Positions 56,701 to 59,648 of a stretch of 59,648 nucleotides of DNA are shown one piece after another. Position numbers and translations under genes: made by a program. Source of the DNA: Pseudomonas entomophila. GTDB taxonomy: Bacteria > Pseudomonadota > Gammaproteobacteria > Pseudomonadales > Pseudomonadaceae. The stretch spans positions 1 through 59,648 of the forward strand of contig NZ_JARPQB010000029.1 of NCBI RefSeq assembly GCF_029478665.1, given 5' to 3'. The stretch's first letter is position 1, and each line of letters starts with the position of its first letter. The notes below the pieces were generated by a model. That model saw only the letters and a list, made by a program, of their open reading frames with translations, made no database searches and was not told where the DNA came from.

Positions 56701-59648
56701 CCCTTGTTCTGGCTCACTCAACCGATCCTTGGCAAACCTGCCGTCGCTGCCACCGACAAGACCAGTGACCCCGACGAACTGGCCTACGCCGACCCCGAAC
56801 GCTACAAAAAGGCCCTGCACCTGTTCGTGGTGGAAAACTGGCAACGCCAGGGTGACGACTTCTACCGCCAGCTCAACCTGGACACCCTGGTCGAGGCCGC
56901 CCTGTGCTACGACAAGGCCCTGCGCCTGATCGGCGTGCTGCCGGAAAACCTCTCCACCGCGCCGGTGCAGGCCAAATCGCTGGCCGAGAGCGCCACGGCA
57001 GACTTCACCCCACCGCTCAACAACAAGCTGGTCGAGCTGCGCAACCTGCTGCGCAACCGCCTGTTCAACCTGCGCCATGGCCTGACGCTGGATGGCAAAC
57101 CCGCCGCGATCATGCTCGACCCCGCAACGCTTGATCAAATTGCACTGGGGTACGGTGGCGCCAACCAAGAGCATGGCAGGACGGCTCGAATTGCTAGAAC
57201 GGTACCGCCCTGCCGCTATGAAGAAGCCCGCAAGTGCGCCGGTGAGGCCGTGCTGCAGTTGATCGAACTGGGGCAGACACAACTGCGCTTTTACGATCGC
57301 GATGCATCATTGCAACTGTCCCTGGCCAACAAGGCCAATATCATCAAACTGATGGACTACCCATGCCGCCTGCAGGCACAGGCACTTGAACTGGCCAAGC
57401 GCGAGCGTGAGACCGTACTGGCGAGCAAACGCATGGTACAAGACCGCCAGAGCTACTATCAGGGTTTGGTTGACGAAGGGATAACCGATCTCGAACATGC
57501 CGCCCAAGCATTTGCTTATATGTCAAGAGCCGCAGTTGCAACCTCAGCAATCTTTGCGTCCAGCTCAAAGATTATCGAGGCCACCGTCCCGACCATCTAT
57601 GGCCTTGCATTTGGGGGCAATAGCCCAGCGCAAGGCGTCGCGCAAGCCGTAGTTGCATTCGATATGATGTCTTCAATTTGCGACATGACTAAGGACGAAC
57701 TTCGCCTGCAAGCGGATTACCAGTTGCGCTCCCAGCAGTGGCAATTTGAAGCCGATCAGGCATCCTTTGAATTGCAATTGCTCGACCAGCAACTTCTTGA
57801 GCATGACGTCCGTATTAAAGCCGCCAGCATCGCCGTTGAGGAGGCCCGAGCAACACAAGCCGCACACCGTGCCGAATACGAGATCATGACCTCGGTCTTC
57901 TCCAACCATGCAACTTATCTCTGGTTGATCGGGCGCATGTCGCAGATCTACTCCAGCGCCTACGACGCCACCCTGTCGCTGTGCCTGATGGCCGAAGCCT
58001 GCCTGCAGTTTGAACTGGGTGATTTCAGCAGCACCTGGATCAAGACCGACGGCTGGCTCGACAACTGGCGCGGCATGCTCGCCGGTGAGGCGCTGGAGCG
58101 TGACCTGATGCGGATGGACGTGGCCGCGATACGCGACAACCACCGTCCCCTGGACATCCGCAAGGACCTGTCACTGCTGGACTGCATGCAATGGACCCAC
58201 GAAGACCTGCACGCGCAGCTGGACAGCGACAAGGTGGCATTCACCCTGTCGCCCTGGCTCTTCGACAGGGACTACCCCGGCCATTACCTGCGCAGGCTCG
58301 AGCGGATCGTGTTGTCGTTCAAGCTCGACGGCGCCTCGAGTTCGGCCCCCGTGCCGGCGATGCTGGTCCAGACCAGCAACAGGCTGCTGCTCGACGCCGA
58401 CAGCGAAGGCGCCCGACACCTGTACAACGCCAACGAAGGCAGCGCGGCCAATGTCCTGCGCGATCTGCGCCCGCAGCAGAACATGGCGGTGTGGTCAGTG
58501 AATGAGTTCAACCGCACCCTTGACTTGCTGCCGTTGACATCGGACAAGTCCCGCTATCAACCCTTCGAGGGTACCGGCCTGATTTCGACCTGGGTGCTGT
58601 CATTCCCCGGCGGGGCGAAGAACAACCCCTTGCTGTACCGCGATGGCGAGTGGTTGCTGGAAGACATCAACGTGCAACTGAACTACTCCGCCGTCGACGG
58701 CACGCCAGCATTCCGTGAAAACGTCAAGCGTTGCCTGACAGCATTTGATGCGGCCAACCGCGAAGCTGATGCAGACTACCAGGCCAGAGCCGCCGCCTCG
58801 AAACGCCAGTTCGCGGCCAGAAGCGCCAGCCGCAAAGAGCTGATGAAAGCGCTCAAGGCACTGCACGAGGCCGATACCAAAGCCAGGGTCGCTGCCGAGT
58901 CGCTCAATGCCATCGAGGCCAGGGCCAAGCCATTGGCCGACGGCCATGTGAACGCCACGGCCAATTTGGTTACCGCAGAAACTGAACTGAAAACCGCCCA
59001 GACCAAGGCGGCTGAAGAAGGACTCAGCGCTGCCCAAAAGCTGGCGGCCAAGGAAGCATTGGTGGCCGCACAAGCGGAAGTCGACGCTGCCAAGGCTGCC
59101 ATCGTCCCGGCCGAGGCAGCCCTCAATGTACTGAACAAGGCCAAGAAGAATGCCGATAACACGGCACGCGAGGCCGCCGAAGCCAAGCTGACCGTCGAGG
59201 CCTTGCAGGCGCGTAATGCCGAGGTTGTCGCTCAGGCACTGAACACCACGAAGACGTTGGCTTCCTCTCAAGTGACAACAGCCCTTGAGACCTTGAGGAC
59301 GCTTCGTGAGGCCATCAATGTGCAGGCTGCCAAGCCGGGGATAAAGGCACCTGAAGCCCAAGCGCACTTCACCGTGATTGAACAATCGATAGCAACGCTC
59401 AAGACCGCGCATGCGACCGTTGAGCGGGCACCGACCGAAATTGAGCAAGCAACCACGATTGCGGAAACCAATGGGGTGCTTGCCAACCTGCGCAAAGCCG
59501 TCGACTCCGCCGTGAAAGCTAAGCGTGATGCCGACGAAGCGGTCGCCCGGGCCGTAAGCGAGGCCGATGAAGCCGAGGCCAAGCGCATCACCGATGAAGC
59601 CGAAGCCAAGCGCAAAGCCGACGAAGCCGAGGCCAAACGCATCGCCGA
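50776..59648 (+). CDS. Insecticidal Tc toxin A subunit (TcA), extended, incomplete at window end
   Basis: The frame stays open from the ATG at 50776 (AAAGGA eight bases before) to the window edge, at least 2957 codons. Residues about 229-302 carry the VRP1-like TcA segment (LGLTRRELRKLLAVNAIGE; VFGAAFINNGTTPLYLTEL). Alanine/proline-rich linkers follow near 303-351 and 631-685. The neuraminidase-like region starts near residue 1000 (ENYID-type motif QNYIDPTRRTRK). A conserved LYFWELFFHAPFLVAWLKRQ stands near 1925, and the pore/TcB-binding region covers about 2275-2640. TcA forms the pentameric injection device for TcB-TcC toxins. After residue about 2645 an Ala/Lys/Glu-rich coiled coil continues to the window edge, ending in 9-residue DEAEAKR repeats. 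The stretch 54830-56080 is AT-rich. No TcB or TcC gene is visible. Confidence 0.9.
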   Translation, partial: MNDLSTQNNDYSPANRPDTATYMKLFEDDQTRCAPGALMANNGRLAYLVHLREMIQAFEVRADVSAPITLQQRRSDLLDLKLDEKNTRKVLPKIRMVLDVLESRARQVLPERKTLQQAVANGLYQANVPFHHAWESIKATLATKQLHVWDVLRSTHASYPAFTFDNLTLADQRAATVLSSGFSPQLRALLLAPSLPAANLMPDVTEENQRQEAEFYQHHFHISDSRPLNKLNTTQKLTKALGLTRRELRKLLAVNAIGEGNTSVTRSALVTTLSVASPSSQVFGAAFINNGTTPLYLTELTPGAPQASTPEETAQATSSDTPAATSETSEAPAQANPSAPLQQSAQPPVRKPAKKTVAITGLTSAHLDRLQRILRIQRALDLTAAEADALVMAALRAEGQAGDYHLTANTLRALGMFRHLQQKYRVTPWQYAAFLDVIAPYAADQQVSFYDKLFAPANSDEDADEKPLQLDDQPFDYQASAGADAQTLNQLAVAMKVNSEVLRVVLEWVCKAQGLNKPTRSLAVISACYRIVTLLRLFDSPIAEGMLILTLLTQEQPAYLQQLAGRPCLRDTLDEPDIIDVIAGLMNTLEWLQGQGLETMQVFALLNHQQPVFQKDWEIAFEAGTFKPDPQLSPEPDKTISDTPAEGETGPGQLDEVAQRAATPSQKAAGATKKAPPSKTKEQRVEACYKALSQPLRKALKLEAGNWVEPLLSWAGVDPEALYQRMLQVQVQLNADLPLKPLKEILLLSDLWTWTLLQRYSDLIKLFKLNASALEQIAHQPTWFNLDAPHHATVINEGELLQLDVRTLDFTTLYQLGRYKALLARLAKGKSEEGVLAYLKQANDKDAATDAKATWAELEALLGLPATRPSALNLDSPPKTLRDLDRLLRLQGLADKHQLSLDTLLDLGKLPLAQDHADFTRVETALRQGRSSKQRKAHEAQLSVAWRDALMQWMLVHWVPGSTAPNWIDSPQTLADYLLIDLQVSHEPLTTRTLSATASLQRYLHQIHSHLENGYRDVTIGEEEREEWENFSSSYERWELRKSAHNEPQNYIDPTRRTRKTNAFKDLENLLAQGKCTPDDVKIALETYLSTFEKLSNIQPISAYADGTSPLSDTYHFIGKTNVEPVEYYWRTLDMSLRDQDGAPSMLAWGEWEKITLGITGKLAVTPLPKEAPLLYVKGNETEEAEKAKEDAAKAAKQHEDERLAEDLRTHIELIRPVIIAGRRYAVWAEWGATAIPMGPDNKASDYYPLRVCFAYQQTDGAWSAPNELLLLDGHDEKGNFDPKIEQSVTTEDEKTKKKTVVTHVHGTAPSNVFLKTKDFQPGLMVMVNQMGGREHDPWFMVMLYDTVMAKSKRRNIDYFLVAKDLLLIESQVLDSSNTASRPIEEKMISNWLDFFHDPRTVQHPYMGAATTLKETLKDDKLSRHLPTQTALKYSRTKSGEVLLAKPAPPINGTINLKYNLNGEWKTRNGHQTFEPVTLVHGFIKETGSAKITIIETFDINTEVKKIQEAFKQALENLECLKRAHTDTDTEINETINEAINKAKNKKSKIHLLHYTAETPNEFIVTNITVSDLASDVQKADISGLAIYIPDIENLITLNIKTALLNPKNYTYDIYDSTVTKLEHKPSPSRHGKFSARLTATVVAPPNPNWTLSTHDHALLNTPEHQILKRLSEEPETKETFTKIKQSLLKVRYTTTKELHHKMGYALKGAPSSRLSVHKAIITARAKNRQDVVNFYLKLEEDAILKEIGTLPDGINLDAALRLRHFHPDACSRILLHIDPDHQMIFEDELITDGIDQLNFHCPINLDFPHYRFKLDLYDGTDHLGSLTHTYELVDTPDDAVPTVQLRRNDEQALYLDLKEVNAKLDTGQTRLPESLRLNTLFGKQLVALATQSVQRALSWEAQCLPEPRLEPGGFASTVDFHSANGLYFWELFFHAPFLVAWLKRQNRDYGVAWRSSTRHLFDPYRTWVPDGNHPPLFWLTQPILGKPAVAATDKTSDPDELAYADPERYKKALHLFVVENWQRQGDDFYRQLNLDTLVEAALCYDKALRLIGVLPENLSTAPVQAKSLAESATADFTPPLNNKLVELRNLLRNRLFNLRHGLTLDGKPAAIMLDPATLDQIALGYGGANQEHGRTARIARTVPPCRYEEARKCAGEAVLQLIELGQTQLRFYDRDASLQLSLANKANIIKLMDYPCRLQAQALELAKRERETVLASKRMVQDRQSYYQGLVDEGITDLEHAAQAFAYMSRAAVATSAIFASSSKIIEATVPTIYGLAFGGNSPAQGVAQAVVAFDMMSSICDMTKDELRLQADYQLRSQQWQFEADQASFELQLLDQQLLEHDVRIKAASIAVEEARATQAAHRAEYEIMTSVFSNHATYLWLIGRMSQIYSSAYDATLSLCLMAEACLQFELGDFSSTWIKTDGWLDNWRGMLAGEALERDLMRMDVAAIRDNHRPLDIRKDLSLLDCMQWTHEDLHAQLDSDKVAFTLSPWLFDRDYPGHYLRRLERIVLSFKLDGASSSAPVPAMLVQTSNRLLLDADSEGARHLYNANEGSAANVLRDLRPQQNMAVWSVNEFNRTLDLLPLTSDKSRYQPFEGTGLISTWVLSFPGGAKNNPLLYRDGEWLLEDINVQLNYSAVDGTPAFRENVKRCLTAFDAANREADADYQARAAASKRQFAARSASRKELMKALKALHEADTKARVAAESLNAIEARAKPLADGHVNATANLVTAETELKTAQTKAAEEGLSAAQKLAAKEALVAAQAEVDAAKAAIVPAEAALNVLNKAKKNADNTAREAAEAKLTVEALQARNAEVVAQALNTTKTLASSQVTTALETLRTLREAINVQAAKPGIKAPEAQAHFTVIEQSIATLKTAHATVERAPTEIEQATTIAETNGVLANLRKAVDSAVKAKRDADEAVARAVSEADEAEAKRITDEAEAKRKADEAEAKRIA
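59566..59648 (+). repeat. 27-base tandem repeats in the TcA C-terminal extension
   Basis: Three complete in-frame units (59566-59592, 59593-59619, 59620-59646) encode DEAEAKRIT, DEAEAKRKA and DEAEAKRIA, and a fourth starts at the window edge. The repeats form a highly charged helix, like TolA-type coiled coils. They probably continue beyond the window. Confidence 0.85.

Noticed and set aside
50776..59648. Possible frameshift or pseudogene in the TcA gene because of the AT-rich block and the extra C-terminus
   Set aside because: Codon-by-codon reading through the AT-rich block (54841-55680) finds no stop, and no stop was noticed in the rest of the frame to the window edge. The gene appears intact, though incomplete in this window.

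Overview
This window looks like chromosome of a fluorescent Pseudomonas of the P. putida group, perhaps close to insect-associated species such as P. entomophila or P. mosselii. The grounds are high GC, the divergent cti/metH pair, DNA polymerase II, and many copies of GTAGGAGC-type REP elements. The gene types support it too: a NEL-type effector-like protein, an insecticidal Tc toxin A subunit and lipid A modification genes. Species assignment is inference. No tRNA, rRNA, CRISPR array, transposase or phage gene was seen.

Layout. Positions 1-4400 hold an acyl-CoA dehydrogenase divergent from a LysR regulator, a YecR-like lipoprotein and a stand-alone cysteine desulfurase. At 4499-4828 there are two tiny tandem genes, each with a strong ribosome binding site, encoding peptides with double-glycine leaders and proline-rich cores. 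A LysR regulator and an EamA exporter follow. At 7101-9187 is a MNIO-type RiPP operon (bufferin/HvfA family) whose precursor carries six EGKCG motifs fused to two EF-hands. A DUF4174 protein comes next, then a 1495-residue NEL-type E3 ubiquitin-ligase-like protein (10158-14645).

Positions 15274-22572 form a seven-gene surface-glycan operon: UDP-glucose dehydrogenase, UDP-glucuronate epimerase, polyprenyl-phosphate sugar synthase, LAB_N membrane protein, two ArnT-like transferases and an SdiA-regulated-type protein. The most economical reading is galacturonate decoration of LPS. On the other strand, 22751-27105 encodes a phosphoethanolamine transferase, a small membrane protein and a PmrAB/QseBC-like two-component system, so two lipid A/LPS charge-modification modules lie side by side.

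Positions 27384-43768 are mostly accessory metabolism and transport: a COG4705/lipoprotein pair, DNA polymerase II, an MFS exporter with LysR, a second LysR divergent from a YqcI/YcgG oxygenase-LysE exporter-SGNH hydrolase set, AzlCD with an AraC regulator, a copper-chaperone/SCO pair, NfuA and an acyltransferase. Then come cti (cis/trans isomerase) and metH, divergently arranged. From 50379 to the window end lie an acyl-carrier-protein-like gene and a giant TcA toxin gene. The toxin gene remains open at the right edge and carries an unusual C-terminal coiled-coil extension after the point where TcA proteins normally end.

The best candidates for undescribed biology are the paired double-glycine peptides, the EF-hand-fused bufferin precursor, the YqcI-LysE-SGNH gene set, and the ACP plus extended TcA locus.
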